From Rubrivirga sp. (GTDB taxonomy: Bacteria; Bacteroidota; Rhodothermia; Rhodothermales; Rubricoccaceae): a stretch of 23,902 nucleotides of DNA. Below the pieces are notes generated by a model, which saw only the letters and a program-made list of their open reading frames with translations, made no database searches and had not been told where the DNA came from. The DNA is taken from positions 542 through 24,443 of the forward strand of contig JAAXJP010000081.1 of assembly GCA_012269805.1 (NCBI GenBank), read 5' to 3'. Below are positions 1 to 8,662 of this stretch, one piece after another (the stretch's first letter is position 1; each line of letters opens with the position of its first letter). The position numbers were made by a program, and so were the translations under genes.

Positions 1-393
1 CCGGAGCTCCATGAGCGCACCGATGGCCCGCCGGCTCCGCCCGATCGCGACGTGCTGGAGCACGTTCGAGAGCGAGAACAGGAACAGGAGCATCGCCCCC
101 TCGAACGGCGCGCCGATCGCGAGCGCCCCCAGCGCCGCCAGGATCATGAGCAGGTCGATGTCGACCGACCGCGCGCGCAGCGACGCGAGCCCGGCCCGCA
201 GCCCGAACCACCCGCCGAACCCGTACGACACCGCGTAGCCCACCGCGCTCAGCGCGGCCGCCTCCCCCCACTCCGCCACGAGCCCGACGATGAGCCCCGC
301 CAGCGCGAGGCCGACGAACACGGCCTCGGTCCGCCACGCCGCTGCGTCGGCCGAGGCGGACGGGGTCAGGGAAGCAGCGGCGTCGGTGGACAC
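1..393 (-). CDS. Heavy-metal-translocating P-type ATPase, N-terminal part (cut by window edge)
   Basis: Only the first 131 residues are inside the window; the gene runs off the left edge. They read as a short hydrophilic N-terminus, two hydrophobic segments (about residues 26-40 and 45-60), then DIDLLMILAALGALAIG and FEGAMLLFLFSLSNVLQ followed by an arginine-rich stretch ending ALMELR. This pattern is characteristic of the membrane entry and the beginning of the actuator domain in Zn/Cd/Co/Pb- or Cu-type P1B ATPases, which export metal ions across the inner membrane. No N-terminal CXXC metal-binding domain precedes the membrane part. The catalytic DKTGT and the CPC-type motif that would set metal specificity lie outside the window. 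I chose the GTG at 391-393; another in-frame GTG at 436-438 is possible. No ATG is available. Confidence 0.8.
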   Translation of the reverse strand, partial: MSTDAAASLTPSASADAAAWRTEAVFVGLALAGLIVGLVAEWGEAAALSAVGYAVSYGFGGWFGLRAGLASLRARSVDIDLLMILAALGALAIGAPFEGAMLLFLFSLSNVLQHVAIGRSRRAIGALMELR

Positions 394-432
394 GGCGGGG
401 CGGGCGCGGTCCCGCAGACTACCGCACCGCCC

Positions 433-458
433 GGACACGGTGCCGGGACACGGTGCCG
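433..458. repeat. Two tandem copies of a 13-bp sequence
   Basis: GGACACGGTGCCG occurs twice back to back (433-445 and 446-458) in the 85-bp gap between the P-type ATPase start and the stop of the small lipoprotein gene. It does not fold into a clear hairpin. It may be a simple duplication or a regulator site for the metal ATPase; nothing in the sequence decides. Confidence 0.5.
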
Positions 459-478
459 GCAGCGCCCTCCCCCGCCGA

Positions 479-1069
479 CTAGTTCCAGACCGCGTCCTCC
501 TGCCCGAAGGCGTCGGTGTGGACGGCGTGGAACTCACCGGTCACCTCGACGGCCGCCGTCGTCTCGAGCGCGGCGAACCCGTCGCCCAGTTCCACGGCCC
601 GCATCGAGAACGTCCCCCGGGCGCGCGTCGCGTCGACCTCCTCGAAGGTGATCGTGCCCTCGCCCGTGTAGTAGAACCCGCTCCGCCCGATCTGGCCCGA
701 GACGTACTCCGACGGGTCGATGTAGACGCCGATGAACGCGCCCTCCGGCGGGTCCCCGCTCGGGTTGACGGCCGCGAGGTCGTACGTCCCCACGCTCACC
801 GAGGCGCCGTCGTAGGCGAACCCCACGACCGGGGCCGTGATGGAGGCCAGCGAGCCCACCGGCCGCGTGCCGAAGATCATCGCCACCGTCGGCCCCGTCG
901 TCGCGCTGACGTACGAGCCGAAGTGGGCCTCCTGGCGGACCGTCCGCTCGCCGTCGCCGACCTGGACCGCGAACGTGTTCTCGGCTAGAGGGCCGTCGTC
1001 AGGCGCCCCGGCGTCGCAGGCGCCGAGGGTGAGGAGCAGGGCGAGCGCCGTCGGGCGGAGCGAGCGCAT
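479..1069 (-). CDS. Small lipoprotein of unknown function
   Basis: 196 residues with a typical lipoprotein signal: a basic start (MRSLR), a hydrophobic stretch, and the lipobox LGAC with the lipidated cysteine at residue 18. The mature protein begins with an acidic, flexible stretch (DAGAPDDGP) and should sit on the periplasmic side of a membrane. The rest looks like an all-beta domain: alternating hydrophobic residues, 'GTYDLAAVNPSG', 'GEGTITFEEVDATRARGTFSM' and a closing 'AAVEVTGEFHAV'. The pattern 'G.ITFEEVD...RGTF....' resembles small Bacteroidota lipoproteins of the DUF6252 kind, but I recall this from memory and cannot confirm it. The gene stands alone, 85 bp downstream of the phosphomutase gene on the same strand. 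The start is the only ATG giving a complete signal peptide. Confidence 0.8.
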   Translation of the reverse strand: MRSLRPTALALLLTLGACDAGAPDDGPLAENTFAVQVGDGERTVRQEAHFGSYVSATTGPTVAMIFGTRPVGSLASITAPVVGFAYDGASVSVGTYDLAAVNPSGDPPEGAFIGVYIDPSEYVSGQIGRSGFYYTGEGTITFEEVDATRARGTFSMRAVELGDGFAALETTAAVEVTGEFHAVHTDAFGQEDAVWN

Positions 1070-1154
1070 CGGCGGACGTGTGGTGGAGGGGCGAACGTCG
1101 CCACAAACCGCGCCCGGGGCCGCTCCAATGGGCCGACCGGTCGCGGGCCGGCGC

Positions 1155-2567
1155 TCAGCCGTCGCCGCCGACGAACCGAACGCCCCAGCCGACGAGCGCG
1201 TCGGCGGCGTCCTGGCTCGGGGCCTCGGAGTAGATGCGGAGAACCGGCTCGGTCCCGGACGCCCGGAACATGAGCCAGCCCTCCTCGAGGCGGAACTTGA
1301 ACCCGTCGAGCGTTTCCGTCGCCGTCACGGCGTGCCCGTCCACCTCGGCGAGTCCGTCGGCCTGGAGCTGCTCGAGGACAGCCTGCTTGCGAGCCTCGGT
1401 CGTGTGGAGGTCCTGGCGCGACTGGTAGTGCGGCCCGAACTCGTCCATCAGCTCGCGGACGAGGCCCGAGAGCGTCCGCTCCCGCTTGACCATCATCTCC
1501 ACGACCGTCATCCCGATAAAGAGCCCGTCGCGCTCGGGGATGTGGCCCTTGATGGCCATCCCGCCCGACTCCTCACCGCCGACGAGCACGTCGCCCTCGA
1601 CGATCTTCGGCCCGATGTACTTGAACCCGATCGGCGTCGTGACGACGTCGAGGCCGTACGCCTCGCCCATCCGGTCGAGCATGTCCGTCGTCGAGAACGT
1701 CTTGACGATGTCGCCGCGGAGCCCCTTCTCCTCGTGGAGGTACTTGACGAGGAGCGCGAGGATCTTGTGGGAGTCGACAAACTGGCCCTCCTCGTCGACG
1801 AGGCCGATCCGGTCGGCGTCGCCGTCGGTCGCGAGGCCGATCCCGCAGTTCTCGGCGGTCACGGTCTCGAGAAGGCCGTTCAGGTTCCGCTCGATGGGCT
1901 CGGGCGCCTGGCCGTGCATGCCCGGGTTGAGCTCGTGGTGGAGCTCCTCGACGCGCGGCTTGCCCAGAAGCTCGGTCACGACGCCCTGGCCGGCGCCGTA
2001 CATCGCGTCGTAGGCCACGCGCGTGGCGGCCTCCTTGATGGCGTCGAGGTCGAGCCGCTCGCGGAGCATGTCCACGTAGCCGGCCTGGAGGTCGAAGGTC
2101 TCGATCCGCCCGTCGGCCTCGAGCGCGTCGTAGGGCTGGACGGCGAACCGGCCCTTGAGCGCGGCCAGCTCGGCCTCGACCTCCGCGATCATGGCCGGCG
2201 TGGCCGGCCCACCAAAGTGGCCCTTGATCTTGAACCCGTTGTACTCGGGCGGGTTGTGGCTGGCCGTGATGACGATGCCGGCCGTCGCGCCGCGGTCGTT
2301 CGTGGCCCAGCTCACGGCCGGCGTCGTCGCGAACCCGCTCGCGAGGTGGACGCGGACGCCCGCGCTGGCGAACACGGCGGCCACGTGCCGCGCGAAGGCC
2401 GCGCCCTGGAACCGCGTGTCGTGCCCCACGACCACGGACCCGTCCCCGGCGTCCTGCGTCTGGACCCAGGCGGCCGTCGCGCGGGCCACGCGGGTCAGGT
2501 TGTCGAAGGTGTAGTCTTCGGCGATGACGGCGCGCCAGCCGTCCGTGCCGAACGTGATCTCGCTCAT
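1155..2567 (-). CDS. Phosphoglucomutase/phosphomannomutase family protein
   Basis: A 470-residue alpha-D-phosphohexomutase, the usual length for the family. It moves a phosphate between C1 and C6 of a hexose through a phosphoserine enzyme, in the cytoplasm. All four family motifs are present: the phosphoserine loop TASHNP with Ser103; the magnesium loop DGDADR at 248-253; the sugar-binding loop GGEESGG at 330-336; and the phosphate-binding loop RASGTEP at 435-441. The start MSEITFGTDGWR matches the family N-terminus. GEESGG is typical of glucose/mannose-specific members and argues against GlmM, but substrate choice cannot be settled by reading. The gene appears to be transcribed on its own: a promoter-like TAGCTTCG box lies 37 nt upstream of the start and unrelated genes flank it. 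Confidence 0.95.
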   Translation of the reverse strand: MSEITFGTDGWRAVIAEDYTFDNLTRVARATAAWVQTQDAGDGSVVVGHDTRFQGAAFARHVAAVFASAGVRVHLASGFATTPAVSWATNDRGATAGIVITASHNPPEYNGFKIKGHFGGPATPAMIAEVEAELAALKGRFAVQPYDALEADGRIETFDLQAGYVDMLRERLDLDAIKEAATRVAYDAMYGAGQGVVTELLGKPRVEELHHELNPGMHGQAPEPIERNLNGLLETVTAENCGIGLATDGDADRIGLVDEEGQFVDSHKILALLVKYLHEEKGLRGDIVKTFSTTDMLDRMGEAYGLDVVTTPIGFKYIGPKIVEGDVLVGGEESGGMAIKGHIPERDGLFIGMTVVEMMVKRERTLSGLVRELMDEFGPHYQSRQDLHTTEARKQAVLEQLQADGLAEVDGHAVTATETLDGFKFRLEEGWLMFRASGTEPVLRIYSEAPSQDAADALVGWGVRFVGGDG

Positions 2568-2604
2568 GGGGAAGGGCGGGTGAGAGCGTGCCCGGGGGCG
2601 GCGC

Positions 2605-2612
2605 CGAAGCTA
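2605..2612 (-). promoter_or_regulatory. TAGCTTCG box upstream of the phosphomutase gene
   Basis: TAGCTTCG on the minus strand, 37 nt before the phosphomutase ATG. The same octamer recurs before other genes of this window. It resembles the Bacteroidota -7 element TAnnTTTG, but no matching TTG is seen about 20 bp further upstream. Confidence 0.4.
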
Positions 2613-2698
2613 CGGAGCCCCCCGGAACCAGGACGTGGGGAATCTCTGGTGCCCCGCTGCCGGGTGCGTGTCAGAGGGACTGGGCGACGAGGAAAGGG

Positions 2699-2730
2699 CG
2701 AGGGCGGCGGCCGGTGACTCGTCGCCCTCG
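2699..2730 (-). terminator. Possible hairpin terminator after ettA
   Basis: CGAGGGCG (2699-2706) and CGCCCTCG (2723-2730) form an 8-bp stem with a 16-nt loop, 18 bp after the ettA stop codon. There is no real T-run after it, only a CCTTTCC stretch, so a terminator role is a guess. Confidence 0.3.
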
Positions 2731-2748
2731 CGCGTCGCCCCTCGCTCG

Positions 2749-4422
<1,674 letters not shown>

Positions 4423-4444
4423 GGGGTCACAGAGGGTGGACCGG

Positions 4445-4452
4445 CGAAGCTA
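4445..4452 (-). promoter_or_regulatory. TAGCTTCG box upstream of ettA
   Basis: Exact TAGCTTCG on the minus strand, 22 nt before the GTG start of ettA. Same octamer as before the phosphomutase and metalloprotease genes; probable -10/-7 promoter element, inferred only from recurrence and position. Confidence 0.45.
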
Positions 4453-4527
4453 GACGGGCCCCGTTTTCCACGTGGTGGATAACCCGTGGACACCGGCCAC
4501 GCGGGGCGGCCACGCGGCTCGCTCCTG

Positions 4528-4547
4528 CCGCCTCGGCGCCGAGGCGG
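4528..4547. repeat. Palindrome family copy A: perfect 20-bp inverted repeat
   Basis: CCGCCTCGGC followed directly by its reverse complement GCCGAGGCGG. It lies between ettA and the TerB-like gene, 39 bp after the stop of the latter. Identical to the copy at 19720-19739. Confidence 0.85.
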
Positions 4548-4586
4548 GCACAGCCGGGCGAGTCAGGTCGGAGGCCGGGCCCCCGA

Positions 4587-4991
4587 CTACGAGCCGACGG
4601 CGCTCCCGAGGTGCTCGGCCTCGTCGACGAGCGCCTGGTGGCGGCGGGCCCAGTCGAGCGCGGCCTCGAACGTCCCCGCGTCGACCTGGAGGCCCGCGGC
4701 TACGGACCGGACGGCCCGGATCTCGCTCGGGTGGAGTTGGCCGTCGGCGTAGGCCATCAGAAGGAGGTCGAGCAGGACGACCACGCGCGACCGCTCGGTC
4801 CCGAACAGGAGGTTCAGGTCGCCGACGCCGCTCGGGGCCGACGCCGTCTCGGTGCCCACGCCGGCCTCGACATAGAGCCGGTCGAGCCGCTCGACCTCCT
4901 GGATCGCGAGCCGGTTGTCGGCGTCGATGACCTGACGGGCCAGGACGAGGAAGGCGCGGCGCTGCTCGGGGCTCAGCTCGTGGACGAACAT
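4587..4991 (-). CDS. TerB-like protein
   Basis: 134 residues, soluble and helical, with no signal peptide. The N-terminal part (FVHELSPEQRRAFLVLARQVIDADNRLAIQE) and the later 'LLLMAYADGQLHPSEIRAVRSVAAGLQVD' each look like the acidic helix pair of the tellurite-resistance TerB fold, in which conserved acidic residues after 'ADG' bind metal. In this family such proteins are found with stress, surface and tellurite systems, but many stand alone with unknown roles, as here. It is divergently arranged with the DsbA-family gene across a 208-bp gap, and a promoter-like TAGCTTGG box lies 19 nt before its start. No other ter gene is nearby, so tellurite resistance should not be assumed. Confidence 0.75.
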   Translation of the reverse strand: MFVHELSPEQRRAFLVLARQVIDADNRLAIQEVERLDRLYVEAGVGTETASAPSGVGDLNLLFGTERSRVVVLLDLLLMAYADGQLHPSEIRAVRSVAAGLQVDAGTFEAALDWARRHQALVDEAEHLGSAVGS

Positions 4992-5010
4992 GGATCGGAA
5001 AGGGTGTCGG

Positions 5011-5018
5011 CCAAGCTA
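5011..5018 (-). promoter_or_regulatory. TAGCTTGG box upstream of the TerB-like gene
   Basis: Seven of eight bases match TAGCTTCG. It lies 19 nt before the ATG on the minus strand, in the divergent gap with the DsbA-family gene. Confidence 0.4.
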
Positions 5019-5199
5019 ACGGGCGGAGGACGCGATCCGCTCCCGATGACGGAATGGTTGCGCCGGTGTCGGCGGCAGAGGGCGCCCGAGGACGCGGCGC
5101 GCCTCGGCCCCTGGGCGGAGGCCCCCGTCGTACGGGTCAGCCGCCGGCCGGAGCTTTTCCAGGGGGCGTCTGTCCATACGCTCCCCCCTCCTCGTCTCC

Positions 5200-5847
5200 A
5201 TGACCCTCGACGTGTTCGCCGACATCGCCTGCCCGTGGTGCTACATCGGGGAGGCCCACCTCGCCGAGGCGCTCCGCCAACGACCCGGGCTCGGCGTCGA
5301 ACGCCGCTGGCGGCCGTTCCAGCTCCAACCCGACCTCCCGCCGGAGGGCCAGGACCGTGCCTTCTTCCACCGCAAGTTCGGGGGGCCGGAGCGGACCGAG
5401 GCCGCCTTCGCCCACGTCACGGAGGCGGGCGAGCGGGCCGGCATCCGGTTCGACTTCGCGAAGCTGGCCGGGGCGCCCAACACGCTCGACGCCCACCGCC
5501 TCGTGCTCCTCGCGGGGGAGTACGACCGGACGTGGGAGACCGTCGAGGCCCTGTTCGAGGGCTACTTCGCCGACGGCCGCGATCTAGGCGACGCCGAGGA
5601 CCTCGTCGCGATCGCCGAACACGCCGGCCTCCCGGGCGCCGACGTTCGCGCGCTCCTCGGCGACGACCGCTACGCCGACGACGTCCGCCGGAGCCAGACG
5701 GTCGCGCAGCGAGCCGGGATCGGCGGCGTCCCGCTGTACCTGTTCGGCGACCGGTTCGCGCTGTCGGGCGCCCAGCCCGTCGAGGCGTTCCTCCAGGCGC
5801 TCGACCGGGCCGCCGAGGCGGGCGTGTCGGACGGGTCCGACGCCTGA
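5200..5847 (+). CDS. DsbA-family oxidoreductase, FrnE-like
   Basis: 215 residues of the thioredoxin-fold DsbA/2-hydroxychromene-2-carboxylate isomerase group. The active-site pair CPWC is at residues 11-14 directly after the first beta strand (LDVFADIACPWC), and the cis-proline loop GVPLYLF has Pro178. Between them lies the all-helical insert usual for the group. 'RWRPFQLQPDLPPEG' and 'NTLDAHRL' are typical of the FrnE subfamily. There is no signal peptide, so it should act in the cytoplasm as a thiol-disulfide oxidoreductase or isomerase, possibly in oxidative-stress defence as known for FrnE of Deinococcus. The MscS gene follows on the same strand after 60 bp, but that gene has its own promoter-like box. 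Confidence 0.9.
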   Translation: MTLDVFADIACPWCYIGEAHLAEALRQRPGLGVERRWRPFQLQPDLPPEGQDRAFFHRKFGGPERTEAAFAHVTEAGERAGIRFDFAKLAGAPNTLDAHRLVLLAGEYDRTWETVEALFEGYFADGRDLGDAEDLVAIAEHAGLPGADVRALLGDDRYADDVRRSQTVAQRAGIGGVPLYLFGDRFALSGAQPVEAFLQALDRAAEAGVSDGSDA

Positions 5848-5879
5848 CGGACGGCGCGAACCGCACGCGGGGCGGGCCG

Positions 5880-5887
5880 TAGCTACC
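5880..5887 (+). promoter_or_regulatory. TAGCTACC box upstream of the MscS gene
   Basis: TAGCTACC, sharing TAGCT with the recurring TAGCTTCG box, lies 20 nt before the MscS ATG. It suggests a separate promoter for this gene within the 60-bp gap after the DsbA-family gene. Confidence 0.35.
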
Positions 5888-5907
5888 CCCCGCACAGACC
5901 GCGCCGC

Positions 5908-6882
5908 ATGCAGACCGATACGACCGTCGTCGCCGCCGACACGACTGCCCAATCCGTGGGCGCCGCCGCCAGCGGCGCGCTCGTGACCCTCCGCGAGTGG
6001 GTCGACGGGTTCTTCGAGCTTCTCCCGAACCTCGTCCTCGCGGCCCTCATCGTGATCGCGGCCGCGTTCGTGGCCCGCCTCGTCCGGAGCGTCGTGTCGA
6101 GCGTGCTCCACCGCGCGGCCGACCGGGCGCCCCAGACGAAGAACGTCGTCGAGCTGCTGGCGACGATCGTCTACATCGCCGTGCTCGCGGTCGGGACGTT
6201 CATCGCGCTCACCGTCATCGGGCTAGACGGCGCCGTGACGACGCTCCTCGCCGGGGCCGGCGTCGTCGGGCTGGCCCTCGGCTTCGCGTTCCAGGACATC
6301 GCCTCGAACTTTATCGCGGGCATCCTGATGGCCATTCGCAACCCGTTCCTCGTGGGCGAGATCATCGAGACGAACGGGTTCACGGGGACCGTCCGCGAGA
6401 TCTCGCTCCGGTCGACGGTCCTCGACACGTTCCAGGGCCAGAAGGTCATCCTCCCCAACGCGAAGGTCTTCGGCGACCCGATCGTGAACTACTCCGCGCG
6501 CGGTGAGCGGCGCGTCGACCTCGCCTGCGGCGTCGGCTACGGCGACGACCTCGGGCACGCCCAGCAGGTGGCCGTCGCGGCCGTCGAGGGGCTGGCGGCG
6601 CGGAAGGACGGCAAGCCTGTCCAGCTCTACTACACCGAGTTCGGCGACTCGTCGATCAACTTCGTCGTCCGCTTCTGGGTCGACTTTATGCGCCAGACCG
6701 ACTTCCTGGAGGCCCAGAGCGAAGCCATCAAGGCCGTCAAGGCCGCGTTCGACCGCGACGGCGTGACGATCCCGTTCCCGATCCGGACCCTCGACTTCGA
6801 CCCCAACGGCGGCGTCGACCTCCGGGCCGTGCTCCAAAGCGGCGGCGCCCTCTCGACCGACGGCGCGGACGGACCCGCGTAG
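5908..6882 (+). CDS. Small-conductance mechanosensitive channel, MscS family
   Basis: 324 residues, near the size of E. coli MscS, acting in the inner membrane as a safety valve that opens under osmotic downshock. A hydrophilic N-terminus of about 38 residues leads to TM1 (about 40-60), TM2 (about 82-104) and the pore helix TM3 (about 109-143). TM3 carries the family's glycine/alanine-rich signature AGAGVVGLALGFAFQDIASNFIAG followed by the beta-domain start NPFLVGEIIETNGFTGTVREI. The 'ILPNAKVFGDPIVNYSARGERRVDL' segment is the usual start of the cytoplasmic cage. The last 20 residues after 'DFDPNGGVDLRAVL' look disordered. A palindrome (copy B) follows 8 bp after the stop and may end the transcript. 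Confidence 0.95.
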   Translation: MQTDTTVVAADTTAQSVGAAASGALVTLREWVDGFFELLPNLVLAALIVIAAAFVARLVRSVVSSVLHRAADRAPQTKNVVELLATIVYIAVLAVGTFIALTVIGLDGAVTTLLAGAGVVGLALGFAFQDIASNFIAGILMAIRNPFLVGEIIETNGFTGTVREISLRSTVLDTFQGQKVILPNAKVFGDPIVNYSARGERRVDLACGVGYGDDLGHAQQVAVAAVEGLAARKDGKPVQLYYTEFGDSSINFVVRFWVDFMRQTDFLEAQSEAIKAVKAAFDRDGVTIPFPIRTLDFDPNGGVDLRAVLQSGGALSTDGADGPA

Positions 6883-6890
6883 CTCGCCCC

Positions 6891-6906
6891 GCCTCGGCAC
6901 CGAGGC
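6891..6906. repeat. Palindrome family copy B, after the MscS gene
   Basis: GCCTCGG, spacer CA, CCGAGGC: a 7-bp perfect stem 8 bp after the MscS stop codon, in the convergent gap with the 91-residue orphan. Likely hairpin at the 3' end of the transcript. Confidence 0.8.
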
Positions 6907-6936
6907 CGACCCACCCAGACGGCTCGTTGCTCGCGA

Positions 6937-7001
6937 CGTCGCTGCGCTCAGCGGCTGCGCCGTCTAGCGAGCCAGGTGCTGCGCGGCGTCGCTGCGCTCA
7001 G
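6937..7001. repeat. 15-bp direct repeat, two copies 50 bp apart
   Basis: CGTCGCTGCGCTCAG occurs at 6937-6951 and 6987-7001. The second copy covers the stop codon of the orphan gene on the minus strand. The DNA between is rich in related fragments (GCGGCTGCGCCG, GTGCTGCGCGGCG) and carries GGCTCG/CGAGCC inverted ends at 6921-6926 and 6968-6973. It looks like a degenerate intergenic repeat of the kind common in GC-rich genomes. Confidence 0.6.
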
Positions 7002-7273
7002 TTCCAAGGGAGCTCGACGACGACGTCCTCGTGGAGCGCCGCGCGGACGTAGCCCAGGAGCGCGTGCCGGCCCGGCCCGTAGCGGTAGATCCGGTCGACG
7101 TCCGTCTTCATGCGGACGCGGCACACCGGCAGCCCCGGAATGACGACCACGCCGTCGACGAGCGCGCGGCCCGCCTCGTCCTCGGTCGTCGTGATGCGCA
7201 CGAACTCGTTGGTCGGGTCCGAGAACCCGAGCCCGTTGTAGTCGGGCGGCAGCGGGGGATTCGAGAGGGCCAT
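6998..7273 (-). CDS. Hypothetical 91-residue protein
   Basis: I do not recognise the family. With the ATG at 7271-7273 the protein is 91 residues, without signal peptide or membrane segment. It starts MALSNPPLPPDYNGLGFSDPTNEFV and continues with likely beta strands (RALVDGVVVIPGLPVCRVRM, HEDVVVELPWN); one cysteine is present. The composition looks like a real soluble protein rather than a GC-rich shadow frame: normal hydrophobic spacing and third positions mostly G or C. A longer frame from 7318 exists, but its extra 15 residues look like non-coding DNA. A small hairpin (GGGGGA/TCCCCC, 7284-7298) lies just upstream of the start and could affect translation. It is convergent with the MscS gene and 123 bp downstream of the ArsA-like gene. 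Confidence 0.6.
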   Translation of the reverse strand: MALSNPPLPPDYNGLGFSDPTNEFVRITTTEDEAGRALVDGVVVIPGLPVCRVRMKTDVDRIYRYGPGRHALLGYVRAALHEDVVVELPWN

Positions 7274-7396
7274 GACGGAGTGTGGGGGAGCCTCCCCCCT
7301 ATCGGCCCATCCGACCACGTCGTTAAATGGGCGGATCGGAAACCTACGGTCACGCGGCAGACCACCAATCAGGGGATGCCACGAGATGCGCCTCCC

Positions 7397-8563
7397 CTAC
7401 GGCTCCGGCACGAACCGGGCGCAGAGCCAGCCCCCCTCGACGCGCGCCTCCGCGAGCCGGTAGTAGGCCAGGAACGCCGGGAGCGTCACGTTCCGCCGCT
7501 GGTTCGCGATCTGGACCACGAGGTCGTCGCCGAACTGCTCGGCCTCGACGTCGCCGGGGTCGGCCCCGGGCACGCGGAGCGCGACGGTGTAGACGTCGCC
7601 CTCGTTCTCGACCTTGTACGACGGCTCGACGTGGTAGACGGCGGCCGGGTCGCGGTCGCGGTACATCCCCTCCGCGATCTGCTCCAGCAGCTCGAGCCCG
7701 AACACCTCGCGCCCGAGGTGCGGGACGGTCAGCACCGGCAGCGGGTGGAACGACCGGTGGATCTCGTCGAGGTAGCCGGCCTGGGCCTCGACGTACCGCG
7801 CCATGACGCCTCCGGCCTCGTCCTCCGGGATCACGCGGTTGACGACGGCCGCGTCGACGCCGTAGCCGTAGAGCTGGAGGTAGGTGTAGGCCCGCTTGGC
7901 CTCCTGGATCACCATCCGCTCGGGGTTCATCACGAGGCGGGCGCTCGTGACCTCGGGGTCCTGGAGGACCTCCTGCACGTCGCCGAGCTTGCCGAAGAGC
8001 CGGTCGAGCTCGTCGTACCCCTTGTCGAGCGGGACGCCCGTGGTCTTGCGGACAGCGAAGCCGACCGTCTTGATGGCCGTCTTCTGCAGGGGGAAGGCTT
8101 TCTGGAGCCACCACTGCGTGACCTGCGGGAGCGTCAGGAGCGTGAGCGTCTCGCCCGTCGGCGCGGCGTCGAGCACGATCACGTCGTAGTCGCCGGAGCG
8201 GACGAACTCGTCGAGCCACAAGAGCGCGCTCCCCTCGCCCATCCCCGGCAGCGCCGCCAGCTCCTCGGCCGCGATGGCGTCGGCGCCCTGGAAGCGGAGG
8301 ACGGCGCGGACGAGCTCGCGCATGTTGCCCCAGTACTTCCGCATGGAGTAGTACAGGTCGACCTCCATGGCGTCGAGCTTCGGCGCGAGCGCCTGGGGCT
8401 CGGGGCCGAGCGGCCGGTCGACGGCGTCGGCGAGCGAGTGGGCGGGGTCGGTCGAGAGGACGAGCGTGCGCTGGCCGCGCTGGGCGCAGGCGAGGGCCGT
8501 GGCCGCGGCGCACGTCGTCTTCCCGACGCCGCCCTTGCCGGTGAAGAGTAAGACTCGGGACAA
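7397..8563 (-). CDS. ArsA/GET3-family ATPase with C-terminal HSP20-like domain
   Basis: 388 residues. The N-terminus MSRVLLFTGKGGVGKTT holds the deviant Walker A motif GKGGVGKTT (9-17). Switch I is DPAHS (39-43) and switch II is DAAPTGE (132-138), as in ArsA, the arsenite-pump ATPase, and GET3/TRC40, which handles tail-anchored membrane proteins. From about residue 313 a beta-rich part (YKVENEGDVYTVALRVPGADPGDV...GDDLVVQI) matches the HSP20-like C-terminal domain of bacterial ArsA homologues known from Chlorobiota and Cyanobacteria. The start is TTG: the protein begins right at the P-loop strand as in homologues and no ATG is near. No arsenic genes (arsB, arsR, arsC) are in the window, so a chaperone-like role is more likely than arsenite transport, but this is inference. 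Confidence 0.9.
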   Translation of the reverse strand: MSRVLLFTGKGGVGKTTCAAATALACAQRGQRTLVLSTDPAHSLADAVDRPLGPEPQALAPKLDAMEVDLYYSMRKYWGNMRELVRAVLRFQGADAIAAEELAALPGMGEGSALLWLDEFVRSGDYDVIVLDAAPTGETLTLLTLPQVTQWWLQKAFPLQKTAIKTVGFAVRKTTGVPLDKGYDELDRLFGKLGDVQEVLQDPEVTSARLVMNPERMVIQEAKRAYTYLQLYGYGVDAAVVNRVIPEDEAGGVMARYVEAQAGYLDEIHRSFHPLPVLTVPHLGREVFGLELLEQIAEGMYRDRDPAAVYHVEPSYKVENEGDVYTVALRVPGADPGDVEAEQFGDDLVVQIANQRRNVTLPAFLAYYRLAEARVEGGWLCARFVPEP

Positions 8564-8638
8564 ACGAACGGGAGGGGATGAGGAGTCGTGAAGGGCGGGG
8601 GCGTGGCCGCCGTTCCGGCTTTCGGAGACTTCACCTCC

Positions 8639-8661
8639 CCCGCCTCGGCACCCGAGGCGGG
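8639..8661. repeat. Palindrome family copy C, after the PBP gene
   Basis: CCCGCCTCGG (8639-8648), loop CAC, CCGAGGCGGG (8652-8661): a perfect 10-bp stem beginning 1 bp after the PBP stop codon, on the way to the ArsA-like gene. Strong RNA hairpin but no T-run behind it. Confidence 0.85.
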
Positions 8662-8662
8662 C

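Noticed and set aside
837..2717. 626-codon plus-strand frame opposite the phosphomutase gene
   Set aside because: Shadow frame; no domain, biased composition, and the minus strand holds all phosphohexomutase motifs.
4587..4991. Tellurite-resistance operon
   Set aside because: Only one TerB-like gene is present, without terA, terC, terD or terZ.
5016..5225. 69-codon minus-strand gene in the gap between the TerB-like and DsbA-family genes
   Set aside because: Overlaps the start of the DsbA-family gene and has no protein-like pattern; the gap is better read as a divergent promoter region.
7397..8563. Arsenic-resistance locus
   Set aside because: No arsB, arsC, arsD or arsR near the ArsA-like gene, and its HSP20-like tail points to another role.
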